NCBI GenBank assembly: GCA_050633285.1
Contig: JBOEGG010000001.1
Span: 434,001 to 498,000, forward strand
Origin: UBA1672 sp050633285
GTDB taxonomy: Bacteria; Pseudomonadota; Alphaproteobacteria; Micavibrionales; Micavibrionaceae
Direction of reading: 5' to 3'
Length of the DNA stretch: 64,000 nt
This document shows, in pieces, positions 45,532 through 54,966 of the stretch. Position numbers and translations under genes: made by a program. The stretch's first letter is position 1. Every line of letters begins with the position of its first letter. Below the pieces are notes generated by a model, which saw nothing but the letters and a program-made list of their open reading frames with translations, made no database searches and was not told the DNA's origin.

Positions 45532-46302
45532 ATGATGATAAAAAAATATAAATTAACAATAGAATATATGGGAAACGGTTTCCATGGTTGGCAACGTCAA
45601 CCGGACGTTCCGTCGATTCAGCAATCTATCGAAGAGGCAATTTTTAAATTCTGCGCGCAAGACGTTGATGTTGTGGTCGCAGGGCGTACAGATGCAGGTG
45701 TGCACGCGCGTGGACAAGTTGCACATGTCGATTTTATGCCGTTTAAGAATCCGATGGACGAGTTTGCAATTATGAAGGCTATAAACGCACATCTCAGACC
45801 CAGATCAATTAGTATATTACAGGTAGAGCACGTAGAAGAGGATTTTCATGCGCGTTTCTCTGCCACTAATAAGTTATATCAATATCGCGTGATTAACCGT
45901 CATTCTTTTTTAACCGTTGAGCGTGAACGCGTTTGGCATATTCAAAAAAAGCTTAATATTGATGCTATGCGTGAGGGTGCAAAATACTTGCTTGGCAAAC
46001 ATGATTTTACGACTTTCCGCGATTCTGAATGTCAGGCAAATTCACCTATACGAACGCTTGATAGGTTGGATATCATGGTGAGAAATTATGACGCATGTGG
46101 CGGTCTGGATCTGACCTTTGAAACAGAAGGGAAGTCTTTCCTTCATCATCAGGTGCGCAATATGGTTGGGACATTATCTCTGGTCGGATTAGGAAAGTGG
46201 CAGCCACAGGATATAAAAACGGCGTTGGAGCAGACAGATAGAACAAAGGGTGGGCCAACTGCACCTCCTGATGGGTTATATTTGGTGCGGGTAGATTATT
46301 GA
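45532..46302 (+). CDS. truA: tRNA pseudouridine synthase A
   Basis: 256 residues from ATG 45532, where the family sequence begins (MMIKKYKLTIEYMGNGFHGW); upstream in-frame ATG 45511 and TTG 45502 are possible. The catalytic Asp is in VVAGRTDAGVHARGQVAHVD; SFLHHQVRNMVGTL is the other signature. It modifies positions 38-40 of tRNA anticodon arms. Its stop overlaps the start of the next gene (TGATG). Confidence 0.96.
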   Translation: MMIKKYKLTIEYMGNGFHGWQRQPDVPSIQQSIEEAIFKFCAQDVDVVVAGRTDAGVHARGQVAHVDFMPFKNPMDEFAIMKAINAHLRPRSISILQVEHVEEDFHARFSATNKLYQYRVINRHSFLTVERERVWHIQKKLNIDAMREGAKYLLGKHDFTTFRDSECQANSPIRTLDRLDIMVRNYDACGGLDLTFETEGKSFLHHQVRNMVGTLSLVGLGKWQPQDIKTALEQTDRTKGGPTAPPDGLYLVRVDY

Positions 46303-46610
46303 TGGAATTGATTGGGTGTTATCGCATATCCGTTTATGTTCCCGCTGATGTGTTGAAGAGCTTCATTGCAAAGGTTAGTCCGCAAATTCCGTCCTTTTTA
46401 GGGAATTATGATCATGTGTGTTGGTGGAGCGATCAGGGGAGCGAACAATATCGCCATAAGCACGGCGAAAAGATAGAGTGTAACCCTTCGCACCGTGTTG
46501 AAATAATCGTGCCGCAAAATGATGAAGAACTACAAAAATTTATTGAAGACGTAATTCATCCATGGGAAGAACCCGTAATAACGTTCAGCACGCAAAAGAT
46601 TGTAGGGTAA
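46302..46610 (+). CDS. YqfO/NIF3 CutA-like domain protein
   Basis: 102 residues from ATG 46302. YRISVYVPADVLKSFIAKV, GNYDHVCWWSDQG, RVEIIVPQNDEELQKFI and VIHPWEEPVITF match the CutA-like inserted domain of YqfO/NIF3 proteins, which also exists as a free-standing family. The fold is a ferredoxin-like trimer. Function is unknown. Start overlaps the truA stop by one base, so translation is probably coupled. Confidence 0.75.
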   Translation: MELIGCYRISVYVPADVLKSFIAKVSPQIPSFLGNYDHVCWWSDQGSEQYRHKHGEKIECNPSHRVEIIVPQNDEELQKFIEDVIHPWEEPVITFSTQKIVG

Positions 46611-46633
46611 TTGAGTTAAGAGAGCTAATCTCT

Positions 46634-46810
46634 TTACATATCGAGTGTATCAGGAACGTTCCAAGATACATCATTTTGATTATGTTCGGGCTTAGGCGCG
46701 ACTGTTGTATCAGATGTTTGTGCAAACAGTCCGCCAAAGAACGCCTGCGTATCTGTATCGATATTCGCAGAAGATGTTCCGAATAAACTTGTTTTCTTTG
46801 CTGCTTGCAT
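46634..46810 (-). CDS. Small hypothetical protein (58 aa)
   Basis: An open frame on the minus strand from ATG 46810-46808 to TAA 46636-46634: MQAAKKTSLFGTSSANIDTD at the start, then a Thr/Asp/Pro-rich tail. AAGG lies about nine bases upstream, and a consensus TTGACA (46871-46866, minus) with a weak -10 lies further up. No family is recognised and it could be a chance frame. A 74-codon frame on the opposite strand (46562-46786) is less protein-like. Confidence 0.4.
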   Translation of the reverse strand: MQAAKKTSLFGTSSANIDTDTQAFFGGLFAQTSDTTVAPKPEHNQNDVSWNVPDTLDM

Positions 46811-46924
46811 TTTAAAGCGCCTTTTTTACATTACTCATTGGCAAATACCAAATATATGTACTGTATGTCAATAAATTTACCATATATGTCGCATTTTTAC
46901 AAAAATACGTGGTTTTCAACGCGT

Positions 46925-48061
46925 TTAATCAAAATAAATCTCTAACATCCGTGTGAATATTTTTGTGAGATCTTCGAGATCTTGAACCGATGCATTCTCA
47001 TTGATTTGGTGGATCGTCGCGTTAATACCGCCAAATTCTACAACCGGACAATAACGTGATACAAACCGCGCATCTGATGTACCGCCATTTGTTGTAAATT
47101 CCGGTGTCTTTCCGGTGATATCCTGTACTGCTTTGCGCGCAACCTCTGACCAGTCCCCCGGTTTTGTAAGGAAGCTTTCCGCGCCACAAACCAGATTAAG
47201 CGTATACTCATAACCGCAGCTATTAATAATTTCATGAATTTTGGTGGATAGCGTATCGCTGCGCCAATGATCGTTAAATCGGATATTGAATTTTGCACTG
47301 CCACTATCAGGGATAACATTATCAGCCGTATTTCCGACATCAATTGTTGTAATTTCAAGGTTCGTGGGTGGAAAAAACTCGCTCCCTGTATCAAGTGTCG
47401 TATTGGTTAAAGCATCTAAAATTTTGACCAAACGCGGCATCGGATTGTCTGCCAAATGTTGGTAGGCAACATGCCCTTGTTTCCCTGAAACATTTAAACG
47501 ACCGGTAAGAGAGCCGCGTCGCCCGATTTTAATTTCTTGTCCTAAATGATCGGGATTTGTCGGCTCACCAATTAATGCCACATCGGGAATATGACCGTTG
47601 GCCTCCATCCATTCTAAAACCTTGATTGTTCCGTTAATCGCAGGGCCTTCTTCATCGCCTGTAATCAGAAGACTGATTGAGCCCTTAGGTTTATGCTCAG
47701 AAAGGTAATGTGAAACTGCGGCTGTAAATGCGGCAACAGACCCCTTCATATCACTTGCACCCCGACCATATAAAACGCCATCTTCAATATGCGGATTAAA
47801 CGGGCCGTATGTCCATGCGTCTTCTGGCCCCGGCGGGACAACATCTGTATGCCCGGCATAGCAAATATGTGGCGCGCCCGTGCCTAAACGTGCAAAAAGA
47901 TTTGGAACATGATCGTCCCCTTCGCCAAAATCAAGGCGGTGGCATTCAAAACCGAGCGCACTAAGCTGCTCTGCCAGATAAACAAGTGCGCCTTCGTCCT
48001 TGGGTGTTACCGAAGGGCAGGCGATTAATTTTTGGGTGAGTTCAATTACGTCATATGTCAT
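46925..48061 (-). CDS. dapE: Succinyl-diaminopimelate desuccinylase
   Basis: 378 residues. Metal-site motifs of the M20 family: ICYAGHTDVVPPG (His ligand), LYGRGASDMKGSVAAF (bridging Asp), LLITGDEEGPAINGT (catalytic Glu) and TNGGTSDARFV. The enzyme hydrolyses N-succinyl-LL-diaminopimelate in lysine and peptidoglycan synthesis. Its start overlaps the stop of the upstream HD-domain gene by 4 bp, and dapD is further upstream on the same strand. Confidence 0.96.
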   Translation of the reverse strand: MTYDVIELTQKLIACPSVTPKDEGALVYLAEQLSALGFECHRLDFGEGDDHVPNLFARLGTGAPHICYAGHTDVVPPGPEDAWTYGPFNPHIEDGVLYGRGASDMKGSVAAFTAAVSHYLSEHKPKGSISLLITGDEEGPAINGTIKVLEWMEANGHIPDVALIGEPTNPDHLGQEIKIGRRGSLTGRLNVSGKQGHVAYQHLADNPMPRLVKILDALTNTTLDTGSEFFPPTNLEITTIDVGNTADNVIPDSGSAKFNIRFNDHWRSDTLSTKIHEIINSCGYEYTLNLVCGAESFLTKPGDWSEVARKAVQDITGKTPEFTTNGGTSDARFVSRYCPVVEFGGINATIHQINENASVQDLEDLTKIFTRMLEIYFD

Positions 48062-49050
48062 GTTGCCAGAGTGTATTCATCAAAATCGGAATTGTCACTA
48101 CCCAATCCGCGTTCATGATATTTTTCAGGTAAGTCATTTGTGACTTTAAGCTCAGGATGGCGATCCCATACACGTCTGGCTGCAACGATATAAGGGTCAA
48201 GGCCAAGCGGTAATTTCAGTCCCTTGGCTGTCAGGTCTTTATTTTCAATGGTAAGAGGCTTACCAAGATCTTCGGCATGTTTGTCATGACGGTTAATATT
48301 GGTGACTTTCCCTATCGCTTTTTCCAAAGTTTTATAAACTTCCCTTTGGGATGGGTAATTTTCAGAGAGGTTTGCTATATAGTCACTAAGCTGAATTTGA
48401 ATTTTAACATTGTAATCAACAGCTCTTTGATCGGATAAACCACCAATAATAGTGGCGGCATTTTGTAGATTATCAAATAATTTAGCTAAGCCTGCATTCT
48501 GTGTTTGTCGGAGGGCAACAGAGTATGTGTGTTTATTCGGATATTCGGGTTTTGGCTCTCCGCCATAATGCATGGATATTTTGTCAAACTCATGAAGTAA
48601 GCGTTTCATACCATCATCAGGTTGGTGTCCATGGATAAAGAGACGGTCATTAAGTTGTTGTGGATTTACGTTATAATCTTCACCAAGGTCATGACTGAAA
48701 ATTACCCCAAGAACACCTGCCGGATCATCAATGTGAAGGCCATCTTCTGCGCAACTAATCATATAAACAGCTTGGGAAATTTCATGCAGGGCAGATGGGG
48801 TTGTTCCGTCTTTTCGGAATTTACCATCTTTCTTTTCTAGTAAAAAATCAAGGATAGCATCTTCTCTATGAAATCCTTGCTCATTTAGCCACGTCTTAAG
48901 GTATGCGACAAGATAATCAAAATTCTGATTAACATCTTCTTCTGTGTCAAACATCCCTGCTTCGCATAAGCGCTCATGCAAGGGTCTGTCCAGATGGGTT
49001 ATCTGGCTCAGTGCGGAGTCCTTATTTTGAGAAAACATATCTTTAATCAT
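48058..49050 (-). CDS. HD-domain protein resembling RelA/SpoT-type (p)ppGpp hydrolases
   Basis: 330 residues. Candidate metal ligands are H89 (SALHEISQAVYM), H120-D121 in FSHDLGEDY (with E124/D125 at the catalytic ED pair of RSH enzymes) and D194 in KLFDNLQNAATI, which parallels KLADRLHNMRTL of SpoT/MESH1. The rest is diverged and no synthetase or TGS/ACT domain is present. It may hydrolyse (p)ppGpp or another nucleotide. The gene overlaps dapE by 4 bp (ATGA), implying co-translation. Identity rests on motif reading only. Confidence 0.6.
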   Translation of the reverse strand: MIKDMFSQNKDSALSQITHLDRPLHERLCEAGMFDTEEDVNQNFDYLVAYLKTWLNEQGFHREDAILDFLLEKKDGKFRKDGTTPSALHEISQAVYMISCAEDGLHIDDPAGVLGVIFSHDLGEDYNVNPQQLNDRLFIHGHQPDDGMKRLLHEFDKISMHYGGEPKPEYPNKHTYSVALRQTQNAGLAKLFDNLQNAATIIGGLSDQRAVDYNVKIQIQLSDYIANLSENYPSQREVYKTLEKAIGKVTNINRHDKHAEDLGKPLTIENKDLTAKGLKLPLGLDPYIVAARRVWDRHPELKVTNDLPEKYHERGLGSDNSDFDEYTLAT

Positions 49051-49155
49051 AGTCTTCGGCTAATCCATGCTTGCATTTACCACGCGTTTTATAGCAGTGG
49101 TATAAAAAGATCAAGAAATATGTAAACTATTAGGGTGTGCTAATGTATGTATATC

Positions 49156-50004
49156 TTAATCACGAAGCAATTCATTAACGCCTGTTTTGCTGCGTGTTCG
49201 TTCATCAACACGTTTCACGATAACTGCACAAGCAAGGTTCGGCCCCGGTGTACCATCAGGCAATGGCTTACCCGGCAATGTGCCCGGAACAACAACAGAA
49301 TATGCAGGAACACGCCCTTGGAATATTTCGCCTGTTGTGCGGTCAATAATTTTGGTTGATGCACCAAGGAAAACACCCATAGAGATAACAGCGCCCGTTT
49401 CAATAACCATACCTTCGGCAACTTCTGAACGTGCGCCAACGAAAACATTATCTTCAATAATCACCGGTTCTGCCTGAAGAGGTTCAAGTACACCGCCAAT
49501 ACCAACACCGCCGGAAATGTGACAATTTGCACCAACTTGTGCGCATGATCCAACTGTTGACCATGTGTCAATCATTGTGCCTTCGCCAACATATGCACCA
49601 ACATTCAAGAAACATGGCATAAGAACCGCGTTTGGAGCAACATAGGAAGAGTGACGAACGATAGAGTCAGGAACTGCGCGGAAGCCTGCCTTTTTAAATT
49701 CTTTTTCGCCCCATCCGACAAACTTGCTATCAACTTTGTCATACCAGTTTGCCATACCCGGGCCACCGGAAATAATCTGGTTTTCATTTAAACGGAAAGA
49801 AAGAAGAACGGCTTTTTTAAGCCACTGATGCACAACCCAACCATTATCAGACGGGCTGGCAACACGTAATGTCCCGTTATCAAGAAGAGCAAGAGCTTGT
49901 GTAACCGCGTCGCGTTGTTCGCCTTGCGTATCTGTACTTATAGAATCACGACCATCCCATGCAGCGTCGATTGTTTTTTGTAGATGTGCGTAAGTATCAG
50001 CCAT
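49156..50004 (-). CDS. dapD: 2,3,4,5-tetrahydropyridine-2,6-dicarboxylate N-succinyltransferase
   Basis: 282 residues from ATG 50004-50002 with AGAGAGAG upstream (an in-frame ATG at 50058 would add 18 unlikely residues). RVVPDSI-type region RAVPDSIVRHSSYVAPNAVL, then left-handed beta-helix hexapeptides with NVGAYVGEGTMIDTWSTVGS and CHISGGVGIGGVLEPLQ. It catalyses the succinyl-CoA-dependent step of the lysine/DAP pathway, paired functionally with dapE nearby. Confidence 0.96.
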   Translation of the reverse strand: MADTYAHLQKTIDAAWDGRDSISTDTQGEQRDAVTQALALLDNGTLRVASPSDNGWVVHQWLKKAVLLSFRLNENQIISGGPGMANWYDKVDSKFVGWGEKEFKKAGFRAVPDSIVRHSSYVAPNAVLMPCFLNVGAYVGEGTMIDTWSTVGSCAQVGANCHISGGVGIGGVLEPLQAEPVIIEDNVFVGARSEVAEGMVIETGAVISMGVFLGASTKIIDRTTGEIFQGRVPAYSVVVPGTLPGKPLPDGTPGPNLACAVIVKRVDERTRSKTGVNELLRD

Positions 50005-50056
50005 GATCTCTCTCTTCTTTTTATGCATAAATAAAACAAACTCGTTGCAATTCAAC

Positions 50057-51058
50057 ATGAAGAGCGTTCAAAATCAAGCGATGATGAAACAAAAGTCCGT
50101 AAAAAATCAATCGCGCTGTACAATCGAGTGGAGCACCGCACCGCAAAGTCAATGGCTTGCGGGCATTGAACGTGTGAAAAATGCGAATTTATTACAATCA
50201 TTTGATTACGGGGTAACTCTGGCGCGCTTGAATAATCAGCGATTGCGTTATGGCGTAATTTCTATTGAGGGAACATCTGTGGGTTTGGTTCAAATTCTGG
50301 AAATCGGGATTTTAAAAAACACAATCCATGCTGTGATTTTGGATCGTGGGCCTATTTGGTTTGAGGGGCATGGCTCTTTAGATGACTTCAAACAATTTTT
50401 GGAATGTCTCTCTCGGGAGTTCCCTAAGCGAATTGGACGGCGTATTCGCTTTATTCCTGAAGTTGAAAGCACGCAAAGCGTTAAAACACTCCTACAGGAA
50501 TATGGTTATAAGCCTGCATCACAAAAGGGTTATCAGACAATTTGGCTAGATCTGCGATCATCGTTGGAAGAGCTGCGCACAAATCTGAAGTCTAAATGGC
50601 GTAATATGTTGCGCAAGGCGGAAAAGCAAGGGCTGGAAGTTGTCTGGAGTGATGAGGGGAAAAACTTTTCATGGCTCATGACAAATTACGAACGAGATAA
50701 AAGGGATAAGGGCTATGATGGTGCGTCCCTTAAAACACTGGTGGCTATGGCGGGGCAATTCTCCCGTGGGAAAAACATGCTGATTGGAACTGCGTTATTG
50801 GATAATGAACCAATCGCCGCTATTATGCTGCTAAATCATGGCAAAGCTTCGACGTATCAGATTGGCTATACATCCGAGACAGGACGTCAAAAATGCGCGC
50901 ATCATTTGTTGTTATGGAGTGCGCTTCAGGAATTAAAGGAAAGAGGTATCAATGATTTCGATTTGGGGGGCGTCAATGGCGAAAGCGCAAAAGGCGTCAA
51001 AACCTTCAAAGAAGGCATGGGAGGCAGGCTCTATGAAACGCCCGGGCTCTATCATTAA
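50057..51058 (+). CDS. FemAB/GNAT-like protein (peptidoglycan bridge or acyl-aminoacyl transferase type)
   Basis: 333 residues if started at ATG 50057; ATG 50081 is also possible, and the extension to 50003 overlaps dapD. The pattern LLQSFDYGVTLARLNNQRL, QTIWLDLRSSLEELRTNLKS, KWRNMLRKAEKQGLEV and the GNAT-like end NDFDLGGVNGESAKGVKTFK followed by EGMGG is the FemAB/BioF2-like family. In other bacteria these transfer amino acids to lipid II or modify surface polymers. Acceptor unknown. Divergent from dapD. Confidence 0.75.
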   Translation: MKSVQNQAMMKQKSVKNQSRCTIEWSTAPQSQWLAGIERVKNANLLQSFDYGVTLARLNNQRLRYGVISIEGTSVGLVQILEIGILKNTIHAVILDRGPIWFEGHGSLDDFKQFLECLSREFPKRIGRRIRFIPEVESTQSVKTLLQEYGYKPASQKGYQTIWLDLRSSLEELRTNLKSKWRNMLRKAEKQGLEVVWSDEGKNFSWLMTNYERDKRDKGYDGASLKTLVAMAGQFSRGKNMLIGTALLDNEPIAAIMLLNHGKASTYQIGYTSETGRQKCAHHLLLWSALQELKERGINDFDLGGVNGESAKGVKTFKEGMGGRLYETPGLYH

Positions 51059-51920
51059 ATCTCTTTATATCGGTGCATTTATGGGCGCATTACTCTTTTC
51101 TGTGCCTGTTTCTGCAGAAGAAGAGCAAAAAAAGGCAGATAAAAACGCATTTCACTATCAAAAAATGAATTTTGACGTATATGCGGGTGGTGTTCACGCC
51201 GTAAATGCGAATATGGAGATGGATTTTCGTGAAAAAGGACGATATTCCATGATTTTTGGTGCAAAAACGCGTGGGCTTCTTGGCTCTCTTGCACCGTGGG
51301 AAGGAACATTTGAGTCTGAAGGTTGGGCATTTAAGGATGGTCGCCGTGTACCAGAACTTCATGAATCCGTTGCAATGTGGCGCGATGAGCGCGAAGTGAA
51401 GAGCTATAATTATTCCAAAGATGGTGGGTTTCAGGATTTAACTGTCTTGTATAAACACAAAAAACCTAAGAAAAAAATCCCTGATGAAGAACTGACAAAA
51501 GGCACAACAGATGCACTAACGGCCACGATATTGGTGATGGAACATGTCTCCGATGGTGGGAAATGTGAGGGCGAGAATGAGGTTTATGATGGTAAGCGTC
51601 GTTATAAACTTATCTTCCGTCATACACAGTTCGTAATGCTTAAGAAGAATAGGTACAGTGCCTATAGTGGTCCTGCTGCCGAATGTACGGTAGAGGTAGA
51701 GCCTGTTGCGGGAGCATGGCATAAAAAGCCACGTGGTTGGCTTTCCATTCAGGAGCAGGGGCGTGATCGTGGTATGATGCCAACTGTCTGGCTTGCACAA
51801 GTTGTCGAAAATGCAGTTGTCGTGCCAGTCCGTGTGCGTGTAAAAACGGCATACGGCACGTTATTTATGCATATGAACCGTTATGAAAGCGGCGATACGA
51901 TCCTAAAATCTGAAAAATAA
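51033..51920 (+). CDS. DUF3108 exported protein
   Basis: 295 residues from ATG 51033, chosen for GGGAGG eight bases upstream and a proper signal peptide (MKRPGSIIKSLYIGAFMGAL ... PVSAEEEQ). The mature part has MNFDVYAGGVHAVNANMEMD and GTTDALTATILVMEHVSDGG, the DUF3108 beta-rich pattern. It is periplasmic; function unknown. The start overlaps the 3' end of the FemAB-like gene by 26 bp, so the two are probably one operon. Confidence 0.8.
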   Translation: MKRPGSIIKSLYIGAFMGALLFSVPVSAEEEQKKADKNAFHYQKMNFDVYAGGVHAVNANMEMDFREKGRYSMIFGAKTRGLLGSLAPWEGTFESEGWAFKDGRRVPELHESVAMWRDEREVKSYNYSKDGGFQDLTVLYKHKKPKKKIPDEELTKGTTDALTATILVMEHVSDGGKCEGENEVYDGKRRYKLIFRHTQFVMLKKNRYSAYSGPAAECTVEVEPVAGAWHKKPRGWLSIQEQGRDRGMMPTVWLAQVVENAVVVPVRVRVKTAYGTLFMHMNRYESGDTILKSEK

Positions 51921-52016
51921 GCAGTTCCGTAATACCCTCTTACAAAAACTTATTGCCTTTGCTAAGCTAGGGGAATAAATACACATTTGTGCAAATAAAA
52001 AGAAACGAAGTAATTC

Positions 52017-53363
52017 ATGACAAAGAGTAATCCATTAGCCGTTATTATCCTCGCTGCCGGTAAAGGTACGCGTATGAAATCGGATAAACCGAAAGTCATG
52101 CATGAGGTTCTTGGCTTGCCGATGGTAAACTGGATTTTAAAATCGGTTGAGAAGCTTTCTCCCGATGAAGTGTGTGTGGTTGTCGGAAAAGATATGGATG
52201 ATTTGGTTGAGGCCGTAGAACCACATCAAACAGTTGTGCAGGAAAAGCAAACCGGAACAGGCAGTGCGCTGCAATGTGCTCTTGAACAGCTAAAAGATTT
52301 TTCAGGCGATATATTGGTTTTACTTGGTGATACACCATTAATTTCTGTTGAAACAATGCAAGGGTTAATCGCCGCGCGTCATACCGATGATAAAACAGCT
52401 ATTTCTGTGTTAGGGGTGGAGCTTGAGAACCCAACAGGCTATGGGCGTTTGTTATTAAGTCAAGATGGAAGCCTAAAAGGAATCCGTGAGGAAAAAGACG
52501 CCAGTGATGAAGAGCGTAAAATTCGTATCGTAAATACCGGCGCATTTTGCTTGGACGCAGATGGTGCGAAAAGTTGGGTGAATGAGCTGGGTAATACAAA
52601 CGCACAAGGCGAATATTATATTACTGATCTTCCTGAAATTGCGCAGAAGAAAGATGGTTTGAAAACATCTGTAGCCGTTACATATAATCCGGCCGAGGTA
52701 CAAGGGTGCAATACTCGTCTTGATCTCGCAGAAATCGAAGCAAATGCGCAAAAGAAGCTACGTGAGGAATCTATTCTAAGCGGTGTGATTATGCAGGATC
52801 CACAGACCGTATATTTACACCATGATACGGTGATTGGTGAGGGCACGTTGATTGAACCGAATGTGTATTTCGGTAAGAGTGTTACAATAGGTGAAAACGT
52901 GCATATTAAAGCCTTCTGTCATTTCGAAGGTGCAGTGATAAAGAATAACGCCATTGTCGGGCCATTTGCACGACTGCGCCCCGGTACAAATATCGGGCAG
53001 GATGTGCGTATCGGTAATTTTGTTGAAATTAAAAAATCACAAATTGGCGACCGCAGCAAAATATCTCACCTTGGTTATGTAGGTGATACGATCATGGGTG
53101 ATGATGTTAATTTCAGCTGTGGTGCGATTACTGTTAATTATGATGGTTTCCAAAAACACCAAACGGTGATTGGCAAAGGTGTGATGGTTGGCAGTAATGT
53201 AAATCTTGTCGCGCCTGTAACATTGGATGATGGCGCATTTATTGCGGCCGGATCAACAATTACCACAGATGTACCGGCTGATGCTCTGTCAGTAGAGCGC
53301 GGTAAGGCTGAAGTACGTGCAGGGTGGGCGGTTGAATACCGCAAGCGTAAAGCAGACAAATAA
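52017..53363 (+). CDS. glmU: Bifunctional UDP-GlcNAc pyrophosphorylase/glucosamine-1-phosphate acetyltransferase
   Basis: 448 residues. Pyrophosphorylase half starts VIILAAGKGTRMKSDKPKVM (GXGTRM-type loop), with VLLGDTPLIS and EKQTGTGSALQ. The C-terminal half is a left-handed beta-helix (GPFARLRPGTNIGQDVRIGN, then FVEIKKSQIG and GAITVNYDG). It makes UDP-GlcNAc for peptidoglycan, LPS and probably the local polysaccharide. glmS lies downstream after the flotillin gene. Confidence 0.97.
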   Translation: MTKSNPLAVIILAAGKGTRMKSDKPKVMHEVLGLPMVNWILKSVEKLSPDEVCVVVGKDMDDLVEAVEPHQTVVQEKQTGTGSALQCALEQLKDFSGDILVLLGDTPLISVETMQGLIAARHTDDKTAISVLGVELENPTGYGRLLLSQDGSLKGIREEKDASDEERKIRIVNTGAFCLDADGAKSWVNELGNTNAQGEYYITDLPEIAQKKDGLKTSVAVTYNPAEVQGCNTRLDLAEIEANAQKKLREESILSGVIMQDPQTVYLHHDTVIGEGTLIEPNVYFGKSVTIGENVHIKAFCHFEGAVIKNNAIVGPFARLRPGTNIGQDVRIGNFVEIKKSQIGDRSKISHLGYVGDTIMGDDVNFSCGAITVNYDGFQKHQTVIGKGVMVGSNVNLVAPVTLDDGAFIAAGSTITTDVPADALSVERGKAEVRAGWAVEYRKRKADK

Positions 53364-53446
53364 TACGTTCTGTCAATCAGGTCTTCCTTATTTCTCTTGA
53401 CAATCAAGGCGCGAAACTGAATATATTGCCATAATATTTTTTTAGG

Positions 53447-54805
53447 GTGGTAACGCCCTGTATGCTTTACTTTATGATGGAGATTTTTGTGGATTTGAAT
53501 ATAGAACTGATTGTTGTTGGCTTTATTGGGTTAATTATCCTTACGGTTTTTCTCGCGTTTCTTTTGCGCCGCGTTGTGCCAACGAATGAAGTGCATATTG
53601 TTCAATCCAGAAAAGCGACCAGATCTTACGGTAAGGATACGAAAAACGGAAATACATATTATGAATGGCCAACATGGATACCTATTTTTGGTATTACAAA
53701 GATCGGTATGCCGATGTCTGTCTTCGATGTGCAGCTTGAAGCATATGAAGCCTATGATGTCGGTCGCGTTCCTTTTGTTGTTGATATCGTTGCATTCTTC
53801 CGTATCGCAGACAGTAACCTTGCGGCGCAACGTGTAGAAAGTTTTCAGGATTTAGAGAGTCAGCTCCGTTCAATCGTTCAGGGTGCTGTGCGTACTATCC
53901 TCGCATCTCATGATATTGATAAAATTATGCTAGAGCGTAGCGTTTATGGTGAACAATTTACCGAGGCTGTGAGCAACCAGTTAACCAGCTGGGGTGTTGT
54001 GCCGGTTAAGAACATTGAGTTGATGGATATCCGTGATGCTTTTGACAATCGTGTCATTCATAACATCATGGAAAAGAAAAAGTCCCTGATTGAAATGCAA
54101 AGTCGTGTCGAAGTCGCAGATAATATTAAGAACGCTGAGGTCGCGGAGATCGAAGCACGTCGTGAACGCGATGTTAAAGATCAACAAGCCTTACAAATTG
54201 TTGGAGAACGTACTGCGGAAAAGGATCAGGCCGTCGGTATCGCAAATGAAAGAGCCGCTCAGGATATTACAGAGCAACAACGCGTCACAAAAGAAAAAGA
54301 GATGGCCGTCGTGCAAGTAAATGATGTTCAGCGCGCAGAAATTACGCGTGAGATGAACATCGTTAAGGCAGATGAAGACAAGCAAGCAATGGTTTTACGT
54401 GCACAAGGTGATCTGGAAGCGAAAAAGCGCGAAGCAGAAGGTATCGCGGTTGAAGGTAACGCACGCGCAGATGCAGAGCGCGCAATGCAGTTGGCCCCTG
54501 TAGAAGCGCAAATTGTTCTGGCAAAAGAAATCGGTAGCAATGCAGGATATCAGGATTACTTGGTTACAATTCGCGCCGTTGAAGCGAACGAAATTGTAGG
54601 CGTTGAACAGGCGCAAGCACTGACGGCGGCAGATTTGAAGGTTATCACAAATGCAGGCGATCCTGTGGGCGGCGTATCCAAGATGATGGATTTATTCTCT
54701 GCCAAGGGTGGTACAGAAGTGGCCGCAATGTTCGAAGCTCTCGGTCAGTCTGAACAAGGTCAGGCTCTGTTTGATAAATTCGGTATTAAGCGCGAGAAAG
54801 ATTAA
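53447..54805 (+). CDS. Flotillin/SPFH-band 7 family protein
   Basis: 452 residues from GTG 53447, or about 447 from ATG 53462. One N-terminal membrane helix (ELIVVGFIGLIILTVFLAFL), an SPFH domain (NEVHIVQSRKATRSY, FVVDIVAFFRIADSNLAAQR) and a long helical flotillin region rich in EAEA/ERAAQ heptads. It probably scaffolds membrane microdomains. It is followed by a strong terminator, so it may be cotranscribed with glmU at most. The start is uncertain. Confidence 0.88.
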   Translation: MVTPCMLYFMMEIFVDLNIELIVVGFIGLIILTVFLAFLLRRVVPTNEVHIVQSRKATRSYGKDTKNGNTYYEWPTWIPIFGITKIGMPMSVFDVQLEAYEAYDVGRVPFVVDIVAFFRIADSNLAAQRVESFQDLESQLRSIVQGAVRTILASHDIDKIMLERSVYGEQFTEAVSNQLTSWGVVPVKNIELMDIRDAFDNRVIHNIMEKKKSLIEMQSRVEVADNIKNAEVAEIEARRERDVKDQQALQIVGERTAEKDQAVGIANERAAQDITEQQRVTKEKEMAVVQVNDVQRAEITREMNIVKADEDKQAMVLRAQGDLEAKKREAEGIAVEGNARADAERAMQLAPVEAQIVLAKEIGSNAGYQDYLVTIRAVEANEIVGVEQAQALTAADLKVITNAGDPVGGVSKMMDLFSAKGGTEVAAMFEALGQSEQGQALFDKFGIKREKD

Positions 54806-54832
54806 AGTGCGAAACGCCAAGCTGGAGAATTA

Positions 54833-54855
54833 GGCCTCGTTTGAGGCCTTTTTTT
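54833..54855 (+). terminator. Rho-independent terminator after the flotillin gene
   Basis: GGCCTC (54833-54838), GTTT loop, GAGGCC (54843-54848), then TTTTTTT. Confidence 0.92.
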
Positions 54856-54966
54856 ATAGATACTTGTAGATATCTGTCATTTTGAAACATTCCGTAAAAC
54901 TTCGTGATTTGAGTTTTCCTGATTTTGAATTAGGATGCACCGCATCGTGTTTAGGAGAAATATTAT

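Noticed and set aside
46562..46786. 74-codon plus-strand frame after the yqfO-like gene
   Set aside because: Composition is unlike protein (Cys/Arg/Ile-rich), it starts inside the preceding gene and lacks a ribosome site.
54856..54966. glmS ribozyme in the glmS leader
   Set aside because: The leader is only 111 bp and no conserved core or pseudoknot arms are seen.
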